DNA from: Henckelia pumila
Taxonomy: Eukaryota > Streptophyta > Magnoliopsida > Lamiales > Gesneriaceae
Length of the DNA stretch: 64,000 nucleotides
Direction: 5' to 3'
Assembly (NCBI RefSeq): GCF_033568475.1
Contig: NC_133120.1
Coordinates: 91,964,151-92,028,150, forward strand
Of the stretch, positions 1 to 12,830 are shown one piece after another. How positions within the stretch are numbered: the stretch's first letter is position 1; each line of letters opens with the position of its first letter. The position numbers and the translations under genes are program-made. Below the pieces are notes generated by a model. The model was given only the letters and a program-made list of their open reading frames with translations, searched no databases and was not told the origin of the DNA.

Positions 1-1188
1 AGCATTTGGTCAAACGTGGGGATTTAATCTAGAGGATGGTTCAATATTTTTATCGGGTTAAATTCACATACATTTTTCAATAATAATATGATATATATTA
101 TGTTATATATGTGATTTAAAATTTTGTTTCGTTTTAGGAGATGCGAGTGTCTCGACTTTTCCAGGCTTCCCGGTGTGGATTGAAATGTAAATGCGTTTCA
201 TTGTATATGAAGTCGCATCAAGCTAGGGTCTGCAAGTGTCGATGTTTATATATATGTATGGACAAAGAGGAGCGAATAGGATTTGGAAGTTAGACTTGGA
301 CAGGTTTTGCTCAACCATACATTTTCCTGTAAGGAATACGGATGGAGTCGTTTTTCTTGGATCTTCCGAGGCAGTCACAGATTAAGATATTGCTTTAAAA
401 ATATTTGAGAAGGTTGATTATGGTGGGCTATTTCCCCTTTCATCTGTTTGATATGTATCTTTTTTTAGGTCCAGGAAACTAGATATTTGGTCGAATAAGG
501 GTTAGTTGTATATGAAGGATTGGGACAGGAGAATGGGTAGAAGATGATTTGATGCAAAACGTGTGGAAAAGTGCGTGGTGTCGATTTAGCTCTGTAGTTG
601 GAGCGGGGGGGTGGGTTCCACTTTTTGTCACCAAACTATGGGTTGTAAGCTGATAATAAATTGCCAGATCAACCTCATCAACTAACTTTGGGTTCCTTGA
701 TTAATTTACATTTCCACGTCTTTGTTTTATCCCTTTACTTTATTTGGGGCTGCTTCAGTTTCCTCGTTTAAAGAAATGAGAGCAATTCATCTTTCAAAAC
801 ATACCTATATCTGCTCAAGATATCTTTTTCTAAATATTCTTGGTCCATATCAGGAACATGAGTTGAGTAGGCTGTTTATTCATGGACAACATATCCTCGA
901 GTTCTATCAAACTTTTCTTTTCTTTTCTTTTGTTGCCATAAAGACAAATAAAAGTCTCGGAGATGAACAAACAACCATTTCTACACTTTCTCAGTTAAAC
1001 TTTTACGTAATGAAAATTGTCAAAATTAAAGAAACAGAAAATCTATAATGGTATTTGTCACATTGCCATCCATGTTGCATATGTAGGAACATTAAACTGT
1101 TTTTTCTATTACACTTCACCATGGTTAAAAATAGCTTTACAAACTGGATGCACATTGAATCACTCATTGATTGTGTTTTATATTGCAG
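1..1188. other. Upstream part of the coiled-coil gene, exons not resolved
   Basis: The gene beginning with the exon at 1189 must have earlier exons, because that exon opens in phase 0 after a good acceptor (TATTGCAG) and has no start codon. A weak candidate exon follows the TTTTAG acceptor near position 137, but I cannot establish its frame or 3' end. The open frame at 722-1048 has no family resemblance and an AT-rich, intron-like composition, so it is not called. Confidence 0.35.
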
Positions 1189-3059
1189 GCTAATGGTGAA
1201 GGTGAGAAATCCTCCTTCAAGAGGTCGCGAAAGAAGAAGGTGAATCTATTTGGTTATCAAACTTGCTTAGATTTTATGTTAAAACATTCTTTGATAGCTC
1301 AAACATTCAATACAACCGATGCAGTTGCTAAGTCATAAGAAACAATAGTTGTTTTTCTTTAATCGTTGACTGCAGTTATGGTTTCTGGATGTCATGTACT
1401 CTTGAAATATCTGTATGATGCTGGTTACAAAGGTGAATTATTTCAACTTCGAAGAAAATAACTGAGTTGTGATGTCAGTTCTGGAAAACTGAAAAGAAGG
1501 TCTTGCCTTATTTGTGTAATTAGCCAGGATCTTGATTCAGCTTTTAGGGACCGGGATTTCTTTGTCTAAGTGCAGTTTCCATGTCGACTGAAAGCTGCAA
1601 TCGACGTAGTTTATGCATGCAAAATTGATGCCCTTAAATATATTTTTTGCCCTTAAATATATATATTATATTTTTAAAAGTGATACTCTTTAATATTTGA
1701 GAAAGTGGTGATAACAAAAGGAGTAGCATTAACCTTCAAGAGTCTTACAGTTTTATTGTATATGATGTTTATGTGCAGACACTGGTTGAACTCAAAGAAG
1801 AGGAAAATTTGCTTGTTAAAGAAAGAAGAGAGCTGAAAAGAGTACATACCTATTTTTGTCGCTTTTATTCCCTACATAAATTTCAGGCTTATTCAACATT
1901 AAAAATATTTAAGCACGACCCTCCTGCTCTTCAGGGTATAGCATCCTTGCGCCTAAAATTGGAGAAACAAAGGGCTACAAACAAAAGCTTGAAGAGGACG
2001 AAGGTGCAATTGCCTGAACTCCTTCATTTGTCCAATTATTATGCATGCTCCATTTGGTTTTTTTTCTTATCAATTCACTATTTGGTACATAAACTTGACT
2101 TTGGTGTAAATGACCTCATTTCACTAAAATGTAATGCACTTTCTTTTCAAGTATATTTATAGATATTTATATGGAATTATACCGAAAATGAACGTGATCT
2201 CAAGTGGATAATGCATGATGATCAGGATATGCACCGCCTATTTAGAAGTGACTTTTCAGAAATATGCCTAGGTTTTGGCAGTGCTCTCTTCTCGTGAAGT
2301 ATACTTGGATAAAGTACTTCAATTTACATAAATATACATCTGATGCGAAACATATTTTTAAAACTCTACCTGTAAAGTTAGTTACTAAATCACAAATTGA
2401 TTCAAGATAGCCTTTACACTGTTTTCTTTCCTGATGTATGGAGGATTTTGAAGTGTAAGTTGACATAAATGGCTAGCTCTGAATGCTTCTTTCGTTGTGC
2501 TTATGTGTCATTTCCAATCTTGGTATTGTAATATTGAAATATCGTTATGCTTGTTGTATGTCACCTTAGAACTCCCAATTTTGATATGGTCGTCGCTCAA
2601 TTTCAACAATCATATTCATTCACATGCTTTTCTGTTCTCTCTTTGCACATTAAGATTATGCTATAGGTAATCATCAGAGCATCTTGCAAAAGGTTTTATC
2701 ACTGGAAAGCTGTGACGATTGCTTAGCATAAAAAGTTTTGGTCCTGTGTTGCCTTCCAACATTTTTCATCTGGGAACCTGATACGATCATTTTTACAGAT
2801 TGAACTGCAAATGCTTAATGATAGAGTGACAACATCCGTAAGCAAGGGAATGGTTTCAGTTCAACTTCAGCAAAAGAAAACAGCTTTTGATTCCATCCCT
2901 AATATGGTGGCACCAATCTTAAACAGCGATGATATTCTTACATGTTCCAGTCTAAAGCAGAAGGAAATTGCCGCATTTAATCCTAAATTTGTGGTTCCTG
3001 ACCTGAACATGCCGTTCGAGGAAGATCACAGCCTAGAAGTTGCTTGTGAGGTGAGCTAG
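1189..3059 (+). CDS. Basic/coiled-coil protein with C-terminal DLN motif, 3' exons only
   Basis: Four exons join in phase 0: 1189-1239, 1779-1841, 1935-2003 and 2799-3059, all with AG acceptors and GT donors. Together they encode about 157 residues and a stop. The order is a basic patch (KRSRKKK, probably a nuclear localisation signal), then a charged region with leucines at roughly heptad spacing (from TLVELKEEENLL through ELQMLNDRV), then a Ser-rich linker and the acidic tail VVPDLNMPFEED. Basic patch plus zipper-like coil suggests a nuclear, possibly DNA-associated or dimerising protein; this is inference. DLNMP resembles the DLN type of EAR repression motif but has one residue fewer than DLNxxP. 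The N-terminus was not resolved. The last codons (GAG then GTGAGC) could also be a splice donor, so the true C-terminus may lie further downstream. I do not recognise a named family. Confidence 0.6.
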
Positions 3060-3919
3060 AATCAATAAAATATAATGAAAGAATCCCAATACGGAATAAG
3101 GGCTAACCTTGATTTAGAACAAAACTGCTGTAACTATCTGATAGAGCCAATTACATATTTCGACATGAAAGAACTACCTGTAGTTAGGATATATTCTTTT
3201 TGTTTAGTTATGAAGGAAAGTTCCAGGGAATTTTTTTACGGATCTTCAACTGTTAGATGCAGTTATATTCTTTTCTTCAATGTCTAGTTTTCCTTTGTGG
3301 AAATGTTTTTAGTATGAAGATAAAATGTGAACTCTTTTATATATATCCATATATATATATATGCATACATTTTTTTTTAAAATTGAAATGCTTGTGTTCG
3401 ATGTGTGATACAACTGTGCTGCCTGTGTTCTCCAAATCGATCGTGTTATTGGCATTCGAATTCTCAAGTTAAATATCCATCCAAAACACAACCTCAGAAT
3501 ACATGCGTCAATCATTAAGCATATGCAAAAGATACTGTTGAGAGGATTGGTATTCTCAAAATATGTAACTTCGAAAATTATAAACACAAACTACTAAATG
3601 AATCTCTGAACTTGTCTACTAATGGCCAGTCTCCAAGTTCTATGTACACTCGCTCTACACTTTGTATGAAATTTGGTGAATATCATTCGACAAATGATAA
3701 CATGTAAGGTACCCAATGACCATTTTAGGAGATAATTTTTTTTAAAAAAAAAACACAGATATTAAAATTTTCTATCCTCTGCCCATCGTTATAGAGAATA
3801 ACCCTCATATTTTTACAACTGAAAGAAACGTTGTCAATATAAACACGCAAATAACTCTTTTACATCAATTTTTTGACATGTCAGATGCCACGTAAAATCC
3901 CAAATTCCAGCTGGAGACT
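3060..3919. other. Intergenic region between convergent genes
   Basis: AT-rich sequence with a short TA-rich run near 3340-3362 and an A-run near 3740. It should hold the 3' UTRs of the coiled-coil gene (+) and of the aminotransferase (-). I see no further gene or recognisable element. Confidence 0.5.
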
Positions 3920-6090
3920 CTACGGATTAACAGGCTCATCGAGCACAGGCATACATCTGCCCAAGATCTCAACAGCTTGATCAAGTTCCCGCTTCGTGAT
4001 AATCAAGGGTGGGACCATTCTAACTACATTTCCTTTCCCCGCAGTCAGGATAAGGAGCCCCGATTGTTGACATGCCTCGACCAAAGGGGATGCAGATACA
4101 TCAAGTTCCATACCCACAATGAGACCTGAACCTCTAATCTCTTTCACGTGTGAGTTTTTTCCCAATTTTTGGATTAACAAGTCTTTAAAATACTTGCCTT
4201 TATCCGAGACACTAGATAAAAAGCTAGGATTTGAGATTTTGTCCAGCACGGCGATTGCAGCCGTACAAACAAGCGGGCTACCTGCGAATGTGCTACCATG
4301 GTCACCATGGCTTATAGCTGCAGCAACTTTTTCGGTCACCAGAACTGCACCAATGGGAAGACCTCCGGCAAGAGGCTTGGCAAGGGTCATTATGTCTGGG
4401 AATACACCATAAGCTTCGTGTGCCCAGAGATATCCCGTTCGACCTAAGCCACATTGTACCTGGGAACATTAACATAACATGAGCCAGGACTTAGTAACTA
4501 TTCATGGTAAGTATACTTCAAGATTACATCTTTTTTCATGGCCCAATTCATATATACCTTAATGCCGGACAATATCACAAAAGTGTATCTGAGACACATG
4601 AATATACGCTAGCATAAAAACTATTTAAAAAATGAATTGTTTCTACTCCCTATATGTATTTTGCTCTCATGTTCTATTCAGACAACTGAAAATCATGGTG
4701 ACAACAAGACAACTGCACCATGATTCTAACAAATAATTGGTCATAAGAATGCATTATTCAGGTTGATCAAGCAAGGGTGATAATAACATCTTTAAAATTA
4801 ATCTTTTACCTCATCAAACACAAGAAGGCACCCAACATTATCACAAGCCACACGGAGTGACGAGATAAATTCCTTTGTCGCGCTATGTATACCGCCTTCT
4901 CCTTGAAGTGGTTCCACAAACACTGCAGCGATCTTTCCACTTTGAATTGCTTCTGTAGCTGCTTGAATATCACCATATTCCAAGAAAGTGACTCCTGGCA
5001 TAACAGGTTCAAATGGCGTACGATAATGCTCTTTGCTTGTCAATGCAAGAGCACCCATTGTTCTTCCATGGAAGCAATTTGAGAAGGCAATAAACCCCGT
5101 TGGTGGTTCCTTATCATGATGCGAAAATTTTTGAAATTTTCTAGCAAACTTAACTGCAGCTTCGTTAGCTTCAGTTCCAGAATTGCAGAAGAAGACTCGA
5201 TCAGCAAAAGAGAGAGAAACCAAACATTTCGCAAGTTCTATCTGAAGTAACAAGCTATCAGTTAGCTTTTATTTAACAAATAAAAAGTCATAGAAACGAA
5301 CTAATAACTCCAACATATCAAGATCCATTGCACCATCAATTAACTTCCTCAAAGTAACAGTTGTAAGAACTAAGAAGGTAATCATCATTAAAAAAAAAAA
5401 AGAATCCTTGTAGAGTAACACATTTAAATGCACTTATCCTTTTATCCTTCCAACTTCATTATATACCTCAAACGAGGAAAGAACATCAAATGACATTATT
5501 CTTTCAGAAAATTTGTGATAAAAACTGCACAAGACTTGCTATGTTTAGATTTGGATAGTTTCAACCCAAAATGAATTCCAAGTAAAAGATGCACCCAAAA
5601 ATCAATCTTTTCCGAGGAATAAAGCAGCCCCATTATGACAGAAATGAAACACTAAACAAAAAACACCGGGAAAAAACATTACCTGTGGTTCAGAGTAAAA
5701 AATATTGCTGACATGAGTTAGAGTATCAGCTTGCTGCCTGACCGCAGCGACCCAATCCGGATCCCCGTGACCGAGGGCGTTCACGGCAATCCCAGAAGTT
5801 AAGTCCAGATACTCTCGTCCCTCAACATCGTACAACTTACACCCTTTACCACTTGACAACACCAGCGGCGCCCTAGCATATGTCCCCACGATAAATTTCT
5901 TATCTTCGGCAATTATTTCTGCACTCCTGTTAGCTTGGATCAATGGATTTGGATTGGAATCGGGTGTTCGCACGTCCACGTTAAGGCATGCTGATGGCGG
6001 CGAGCGATAATTGGAGAGCCGGAGGGGTAGTGAAATGCGGGGGGAAAGCGAGCTTGAAGAGTTGGGGGACAGCAGAGATGTGAAGTTCAT
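3920..6090 (-). CDS. WIN1: Acetylornithine aminotransferase, plastid/mitochondrial, complete
   Basis: This PLP enzyme transfers the amino group of glutamate to N-acetylglutamate semialdehyde in ornithine/arginine synthesis, in plastids (possibly also mitochondria). There are three exons on the minus strand: 6090-5683, 5241-4810 and 4459-3920. All introns are phase 0 with GT-AG borders, giving 459 residues, close to the ~457 of the Arabidopsis enzyme. The first in-frame ATG is at 6090; the frame is open upstream but has no ATG. Residues 1 to about 55 are Ser/Leu/Arg-rich with few acids, as in a transit peptide. Class III aminotransferase motifs follow in order: SGTEAN (PLP phosphate), [35 protein letters not shown] (Asp279) and [12 protein letters not shown] with the presumed Schiff-base Lys308, then [12 protein letters not shown]. 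No breaks are seen, so it looks functional. The symbol is that of the Arabidopsis homologue (At1g80600). Confidence 0.95.
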
Positions 6091-6286
6091 TATTTGCTTG
6101 GTGGCGGCGGCGCTGCCGTGCAAGGAGGCGGAGTTTCGAAGGGGTTTAGTTTTGTGGAGTCGAAGCAGAGCACCGTTTTGGTTCGCCAAGCCGCCTCGGT
6201 TTTTTTTTCACTTTCGTTTTTGTACTTTTGAAGGTACCTTTTTATTAATTATAAACGTCGTTTGTCCGCATAATACGTGTGTATGG

Positions 6287-6294
6287 TATATATA
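6287..6294 (-). promoter_or_regulatory. Possible TATA box of the aminotransferase gene
   Basis: TATATATA lies about 200 bp upstream of the ATG at 6090. This would imply a 5' leader of roughly 165 nt. It is the only clear TATA-like run near the start, but the palindrome is short and the region is AT-rich. Confidence 0.35.
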
Positions 6295-6599
6295 CCGACT
6301 ATTTATAGAAAATATATTTATGTTTAGAATAATAATTTTTTCATATTTATTTCCTTATTACTTTATTTTTATACATAAATAAGAATATTATGTGGAGAGC
6401 TAGGTTGACAAAGAATCTTCATATGTTTTAGAGATTATTAACGGTAGTTATTTTTAAATATCTGAATACCAAATAAAATGGTTGCAACACATTCTATATC
6501 TAAACGCCACCCCATTTTTGTCTCCACTCTCCCATGTTTCCAGAAACATGAAATTTTGGCCAGAAATTCGATTTTCCATGCCAATATTTTTTTGGACTA

Positions 6600-6740
6600 A
6601 TTTGTCGCACATGGTTCACTCGGTGTAGTAAGTACCTGACTAGCATAGTTGCAGGCTATTGCGTTAATCCGGGGTTTACCCAGAGCGCACCGAAAAGTAT
6701 CGGCGGCGGATTCTCACGTCAAAAAAAAAAAAAAAAAAAA
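6600..6740 (+). mobile_element. SINE relic ending in poly(A)
   Basis: The stretch containing GGCTATTGCGTTAATCCGG, then CAGAGCGCACCGAAAAGTAT and CGGCGGCGG, ends at a 20-nt A-run (6721-6740). It resembles the body of plant tRNA-derived SINEs, in which a gcgcaccg...gcggctgcggg region precedes the tail. The 5' promoter boxes are degenerate or missing, so it is probably 5'-truncated. Recognition rests on remembered family layout. Confidence 0.5.
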
Positions 6741-6828
6741 CATAAATTGTTACGTGGAAGTACGTCAGATAATTTTCTAATTTTTCTTTTGAAAAAGTTA
6801 TAATCTGATGCATTATTATCTTCTAAAG

Positions 6829-7375
6829 TAGGGGTGTTCAAATTTTGGATAAAACCGAAAAAAACCGGAAATCCAAACTGAACACCAAATCGAACCGAAA
6901 ACCGAAATTTGAAATTCGGATATAAATGTTAAAACCGAAATTTATTTGGTTCGATTTCGGATTAGATATGTCAAAATCGAACCGACTGAAAAAATCGAAA
7001 TTTTATTAAATTAATAATTTTATTCATATATTTATTTATATTATATATTTTATGAGAAGATATCTAGTGAATAAAGAATCATTTTAAATAATTTTTAGTT
7101 GATGGTTGTTTATTTAAGCTTTAGATATTTGAATTAAAAGGTTTTACAAAGAAATCATGTAAAAAGATAACATATTATTATTTAAAATATATTTATAATA
7201 TTAATTAAAATAATAGTATCAAAACCGAAATAACCCATCAAAATAACTGAACCGTTTTAGTATAAAACCGAACCGAAAGAAAACGGTTTGAATATCGGAT
7301 TATATATTTCTAAAACCGAAAACCGAAAAAACCGAAATAAAAAATCGAAACCGAACCAACCGATGAACACCCCTA
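6829..7375. mobile_element. hAT-like MITE, 547 bp, rich in AACCGAA repeats
   Basis: The terminal inverted repeats are TAGGGGTGTTCA and TGAACACCCCTA at the outer edges. The flanking 8-mers, TTCTAAAG on the left and ATCTAAAA on the right, match at 6 of 8 positions. This suggests an old hAT-type 8-bp target duplication. The interior is full of AACCGAA/TTCGGTT motifs near both ends and AT-rich DNA in the middle, with no coding capacity. Confidence 0.8.
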
Positions 7376-7476
7376 ATCTAAAAATGTATATTTATTATCA
7401 TACAAGATGCTTATTGAAAAAAAGTTATGAACCCAGTTGTATGAAAGTTAATCTTTGAAGCATCCCTAGAGGTAGT

Positions 7477-8134
7477 TAGGGGTGATCACGGTGCGGTTTG
7501 ACGGTTTTTCATAAGAAATTCAAACCGAATTGTCAATTGCGGTTCGGTTATATTTTATTTTTTTTATTGCGGTTTTATATGTAAAATCATTTTCGCGGTT
7601 TTCGGCGGTTTTAAGCGGTTGCGGTCGGTTTGCGATTTTTTTTAATGAATGATAGGTAAAATGAAAGAAAATAAAACTATTCTAAGTATTAGAATAATGA
7701 ATGAAAACTATAATAAACAAAATAAAACTAAATAAAATAACATTCAAGCGACAAAATAAAGTTACTCAACTATAATATGTTTAGGCAAGGTTGAAGATTA
7801 ATATTTGTATAGAAAAGTAGTAAATAGATTATGAAGAGAGAAAGAGAATTTTTTTGAAGAAGTGTTGGGAGAGAAGAGAGTGGAGGCGGCATATGATCGA
7901 ATCTATTGTGTATATTATATACAATGTGCTATAAATATAACTCTAGCTAAATACTAATATACACGGCGGTGCGGTGCGGGGCGATTTGGGCCAAAAATTA
8001 TAACCGAACCATGGCGGCAGGGCGATTTCCATTTTTTTTAAAACCGCGATTATTTCAAAAAATGAGATACGACGGTGTGAGACGATGCAAGGTGATCAGT
8101 TCGGACGGTTTTTTAAAAAATGTGATCACTCCTA
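7477..8134. mobile_element. hAT-like MITE, 658 bp, with perfect 8-bp target duplication
   Basis: The termini are TAGGGGTGATCAC and GTGATCACTCCTA. Both sides are flanked by the identical 8-mer GAGGTAGT (7469-7476 and 8135-8142), the signature of hAT insertion. Both ends contain GCGGTTT-type motifs. There is no coding capacity. It lies 101 bp from the MITE at 6829 and shares its TAGGGGTG terminus. Confidence 0.9.
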
Positions 8135-8142
8135 GAGGTAGT

Positions 8143-8678
8143 ATTTGAGAGAACTTATAAAAAGCATTTTTCAACTTTTTCTTCATAAAAATTATTATGA
8201 AAGCAAAGTTAATAATGTTCTCCAAAAATATCATATCAAAATGATCTAATATTTATCAGTTTCCCTAAGACATTATATAGGAGATTCTTATAAAAGTTCT
8301 TGCAACTTAATTTTATTGTCACCACTAAATAATTTTTTTTCAGTGTTTAAATTTATTTAATAATAGTAAATGATTTATAGAAAAATATATCATTAAGCAA
8401 TAAGATTGTAAGATTTTTAAAAATACAATCAATTAGTATTTTGTTAACAAGTATTATTGCACAAAGTGAGAAGTGGACCAAACAAGGAACCACCGGATCA
8501 TATCAAGCCACTCCCGATGTAAACCCATATTCCGCAAAAAGAATGCGCGCATGCATTCAAGATTCTATTCGAGCATCATCAATGTATCTCCCACAAATCT
8601 ATGAACAAAACCTTCAGTTATTCAGCAGTAGCATGATCCCAGTCCCCAGAAGCTCCAAAAGTAATAAGCGGCCTCCGC
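8143..8678. other. AT-rich spacer downstream of the BRIZ-like gene
   Basis: Nothing beyond AT-rich sequence and the likely 3' UTR of the minus-strand gene ending at 8679. Confidence 0.5.
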
Positions 8679-11600
8679 TCATCCCTTGCTTTTTCCCCGG
8701 GCAGTCTTTTTTGCGGCTCCTTTCGTGGACGAGTCTATAGGTCGGGGAACACTTCCATCCTTGAGCTCAGTTTGAGTTGTTGGATGTGGTTCTGTACTCT
8801 TTTGCTCTTCAGCGTCCGCAGCCTCTAAGGATTCCATCAAAGTTCTTAGCTGCACATACTTGTAAAAGTCGGTGACACCATACATAGAACGGCAGCGTTT
8901 GCAGATTTTGTTGGGAATAATGTTTACAAAATTTTCCGGTGACCAAAACCGGTAAACCACGAAACAACACATGGCCAAAGCCCATTCAATGTGGCAATGC
9001 CCCACAATATAGCAGAAAATTTGAAATGCAGATCATGAGCCATATGTTGGGTAAGAAAATGTATTTGGCATTACCTGTTCCTCCAACTCTTCAATTTTCT
9101 TTTCCTTGAGTTTCAGAAGTTTGTTCTCCCTAGCATCCAGAAAAGTCAAGACTTCAGAAAAAGCTCCAAATAGACAAATTAACGCCAGTCATCATATAAC
9201 AGGACTGGTTCCAAACTAAAGATTCGACCACACAAATCTATCATGTATTCGAATTAGTAATGAGGATATTACGAATAGCTTGGAATGAGAACAATTGAAG
9301 CTTCTAAGATAGTTGGATGCTCAAAATGGTACAAACACCTTAAATGTAAATTAGTAAACTGTTTGTAACACTTCGTTTAAGTTAAAAGTTTTTGCACAAT
9401 ACGTGCATTGAATTAATTGTTGCTTATAAAAAATTTATGTCACGACACTAATGGAACGAGACCATATGAAATGCAAAGCTGGCACAAACCCTTCAAATTG
9501 GGGAAAAAAAAAAGAACTTAAAAGAGGAGGTTTTAGATCCAGCGTATTTCTAATAGATCTCTTGCTGCTAGCTCAATTTAGAGATGTTTCTAGAGAACAA
9601 AAAAAACAAAGTATGCAATTAAAGCACCACAGAGGTAGAAGTGAAGGTTGGTGATTTCTAAGATAAAGGGAGCCTACATTTCATCCAGGCCAAAGTCACA
9701 ACAAGATTATGCTGGACCTTACAAATTCAGTTGAATTGCTGGGATCAGGAAATCTAACAGTATCCAGAAAAGGTGACAAAATGTAGGGAAATCATTGTTT
9801 GCCCAGACCCCTAGCTGAAGAGTGTTACCTTTCTTCAATATTATCTATCTTTGATTCCCATATGCTCTGGTTCCTCAAAAGATTGTCATTGATCTGCAAA
9901 AGTAAATATGATCTAAGTCTCAAAATAAAGTAAAATAACTCATGTCAGACCATATCTTCTTTGCATTTTCAATTATTTTGGAGACCGTTGTGCCAATGCT
10001 ACTAAATTAACGAGTGAAAAGGTATCAAAAAGTTAGTCACATCATCAAGAAATTTCTTTTCTTCGGATAATTTGTCTAACTTGGCCTGTAGTTTCAGCAA
10101 CTTTGGATTTTGACTCAAAGCTTTCTCGACAGCAGCAGAAGATTCTCTTTCAGTGTCTTCTCCAACTTCTTGCAGTAAAGACTCAAAATACTGTATCCAA
10201 AGTATAGAATACTTCATAATAACCAAACATACCATCAACATCAAATTATGATAATAGACAGAGGAACTAACAGTTTTCTGATTTTCGAGTTGAGAAGTAA
10301 GAAGCTCATTGTACTCATTCACTATCTGTAGGGAAAAAAGGTTAAAAATAATGAATGGAGGAACAAATACAACTTTGAGGATTAATAATGGATCAAAGCA
10401 TTTGCCGGTGGGAGAAGAAACACAGCAAGTTAAAAATGTACAGATTCAATTTCACCGTCTGGAACAGTGTCACCATATCCCAAACAATCACCACACCCAT
10501 CATCTTTATGTGTGCAATGGCTGTTCAGCGCAACCAACTTTCCATCAGTTTTAGATTGGATCAAACGATGAACATAGTTGTCTCCAACATAGTCCCACAC
10601 CCTTTGAGTTTCCAGTTCAAGGGAATAGCAATGCTGTGTTTCTTTCCAATGGCTGACAGCATGTCCATCCTTGTACCTACCCCAAATTACATACTTAGAA
10701 ACCAAATATGTATTTCCTCTGTTTTAGCAATCATTAATCCACAATAATTCAAGATAAATAAGGAATTATTATGAAACGCAGATAGGGCAGACCAATTTTT
10801 TTACCTCCCACAACCTACAAACCCACAAATAACACACATCCAGAGGTTGTCTGTGGTTTGGCAAACATAACAAATTGATTTTTCAGGCTGTTGCTGGCAG
10901 TAACGACATACCTAGATAATCGATGTCATCAGTAATGTACCTTGGGTAGCCTTCACCATAGCTGACATAATTCCAAAAGTGATGAAACAATACCTACCGG
11001 GCAGGAAGAATCTGTCCAACTAGAAATACAAGAGCAGTGAAAGGAGTGATTGCAGATAGTAGTAAGAATTCCACCTGAATCTTGGTCTAATTTCTCTGCA
11101 ATAGGCAACTAATTTGAAAAATATAAGCAGTTCAATTTTTCTTTGAACTGTAGAATAAAACCATCAGTGTTACACGGGGAAAGATATAGAACAGAAGACT
11201 AACAAAGCTCAAACACTTGTAACCCAGTTCATAACAAATATCAACAGCTTATCAACTCGTTTTTTAGTACCCTATATTTTTATTCTTATCGTGCAAATCT
11301 TGAGTTGATGAAAGCAACAATGTTGTTTCAGCTATGACAATCAAGGTTCCACCAACAATGAAAACTATCGCAAGCTTTGGTGATTGGAAAAGCGAAAAAA
11401 GCAATAACCTCTGCATATCATAAGTTGCATATTTCTAATGTTACAAAAGTTAGTCCAGAACAGAATGTATCACAACTGACATCTAACATGCAGTACCAAG
11501 ACAAACTGGACAAGAGGGCTGTTCCCCCGAGCTTCCGGTGGAAGGCTGTGAGTGCTCGATAGATCCAGTATACTGTATATCTGCAGTAAAATACACGTGG

Positions 11601-12621
11601 CAGGCCTCCTCCTGTGTTCAGAGTGAAGCATATAGAGCAATAAATAAGAACTGCATTTCTGCATAAAAGTTGTAATAATTCAGATGGCAAATAACAAGAT
11701 AAAGAAAAAATACCTCAAGCGATGAAAAGCATTTGCCGTTGAAATGTTTGTAAAATGAATCAGCTGAATTTTGATCATCAAGCCGGATTAAAATACTGTA
11801 GCGATCCTCCAACCCCTCAGTCCTAAACTTTCATATGTAAGAAAAATCAATTCTACAGAGTGGGATATTAAACTAGCTGCTACAAAGTTCGTGTATCGAC
11901 CTGACAGTTCGCATTTCCAACATGTGCTGAATGAATGAACCACAGAACTTACAAAAGTCTGAATATGTCATGTGATTAGGCACCCCTAGAACGCAAACAA
12001 GCGGCTTCCGATCATCCTAAACACACACACGAGCAATGTATTTAATAGTTTAAATAAAATAAAAGAATCATTCAAACAAACATAGATACTATAATCATGT
12101 TTACACGTATCAAGTGTATGTTATCCAAGTTACCGGTCATTTTTTGGTCATATGATATATAATCATTTTTTCGTAGCCAACAGTTTAATTAACAAATTGA
12201 AACCTTCTTTTCGCGAACGTTCAGCAGCAATAAAATTGGTTATGCCCGGATCGCGTATTTATATTAACAGAAAACTGAATCGCTCAACTCATTGGAGAGA
12301 CAGGAATAAAAATTCAAGTTCGAAAATATCATATATAGATTTCTTAACTACTATTACTAGGCGGTAATTCAATGAAATAAAAATCAAGTCAAGTTATTTT
12401 ACAGGGAGACTGAAAGAGGAAGGAGCGGCGGCGTCGCGGTACAGATGCATGAGGCCTCTGGTTTCTTCGATTCTAGGGTTTCCGGATGAAAAATGAATCT
12501 CCGGCGTATTAGATGGCGCGGATACGTCTACAGAAGGATTTCCGGTGGCTTTAGACCAGAACAAATCCCCCGCCGACGCCACGGCAGCGGCGCTCGCACT
12601 AGTTGAAGTCTCTTCCGACAT
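8679..12621 (-). CDS. BRIZ: RING and ZnF-UBP E3 ubiquitin ligase, BRAP2/BRIZ type, complete
   Basis: Twelve minus-strand exons were traced by splice sites and frame: 12621-12403, 12016-11901, 11822-11714, 11611-11497, 11095-10998, 10911-10805, 10676-10442, 10325-10272, 10190-10041, 9893-9829, 9129-9075 and 8849-8679. They join to 497 residues; Arabidopsis BRIZ proteins are near 490. The order is an Ala/Ser-rich N-terminus, the SSGNPRIEETRGLMHLYR motif, a BRAP2-like region (about 74-160), a C3H2C3 RING (Cys182, 185, 201, His203, 206, Cys209, 218, 221), a ZnF-UBP domain (about 224-300, CVICGFVGCGRYKDGHA then HCYSLELETQRVWDY), a coiled coil (about 335-440) and a Lys-rich tail. RING and UBP finger together point to ubiquitin transfer; the Arabidopsis pair forms a complex needed for germination. 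All zinc ligands are present. Whether it is BRIZ1 or BRIZ2 cannot be decided here. Confidence 0.93.
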
Positions 12622-12681
12622 TGATGATTGCAGTTGAAGTGCTGCGAAAAAATATCTAGTTTCTCGTGGAAGCCCTGAGAG

Positions 12682-12690
12682 TATTTATAT
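12682..12690 (-). promoter_or_regulatory. TATA box of the BRIZ-like gene
   Basis: On the minus strand the sequence reads ATATAAATA, about 60 nt upstream of the ATG at 12621. This implies a short leader of about 30 nt. Motif and spacing are typical for a plant core promoter. Confidence 0.55.
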
Positions 12691-12830
12691 GGTTTTACTT
12701 TTACCCCGTCGCTTCGGTCCCAAGATAAATGAGTTCAAAGTCTGCAATATAATTTTGTTCGAAAATGTTTCATATATATCGGAAAATATATATTTTTTTT
12801 CATAAAGGAAATTTGATCGATGTAATTTCC

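Noticed and set aside
722..1048. 108-codon plus-strand frame
   Set aside because: Composition is intron-like, there is no motif, and it does not join in frame with the exon at 1189 by clear splice sites.
6091..6189. N-terminal extension of the aminotransferase frame up to 6189
   Set aside because: The frame is open but the upstream codon at 6189 is TTG. The first ATG is at 6090 and gives a length matching the family.
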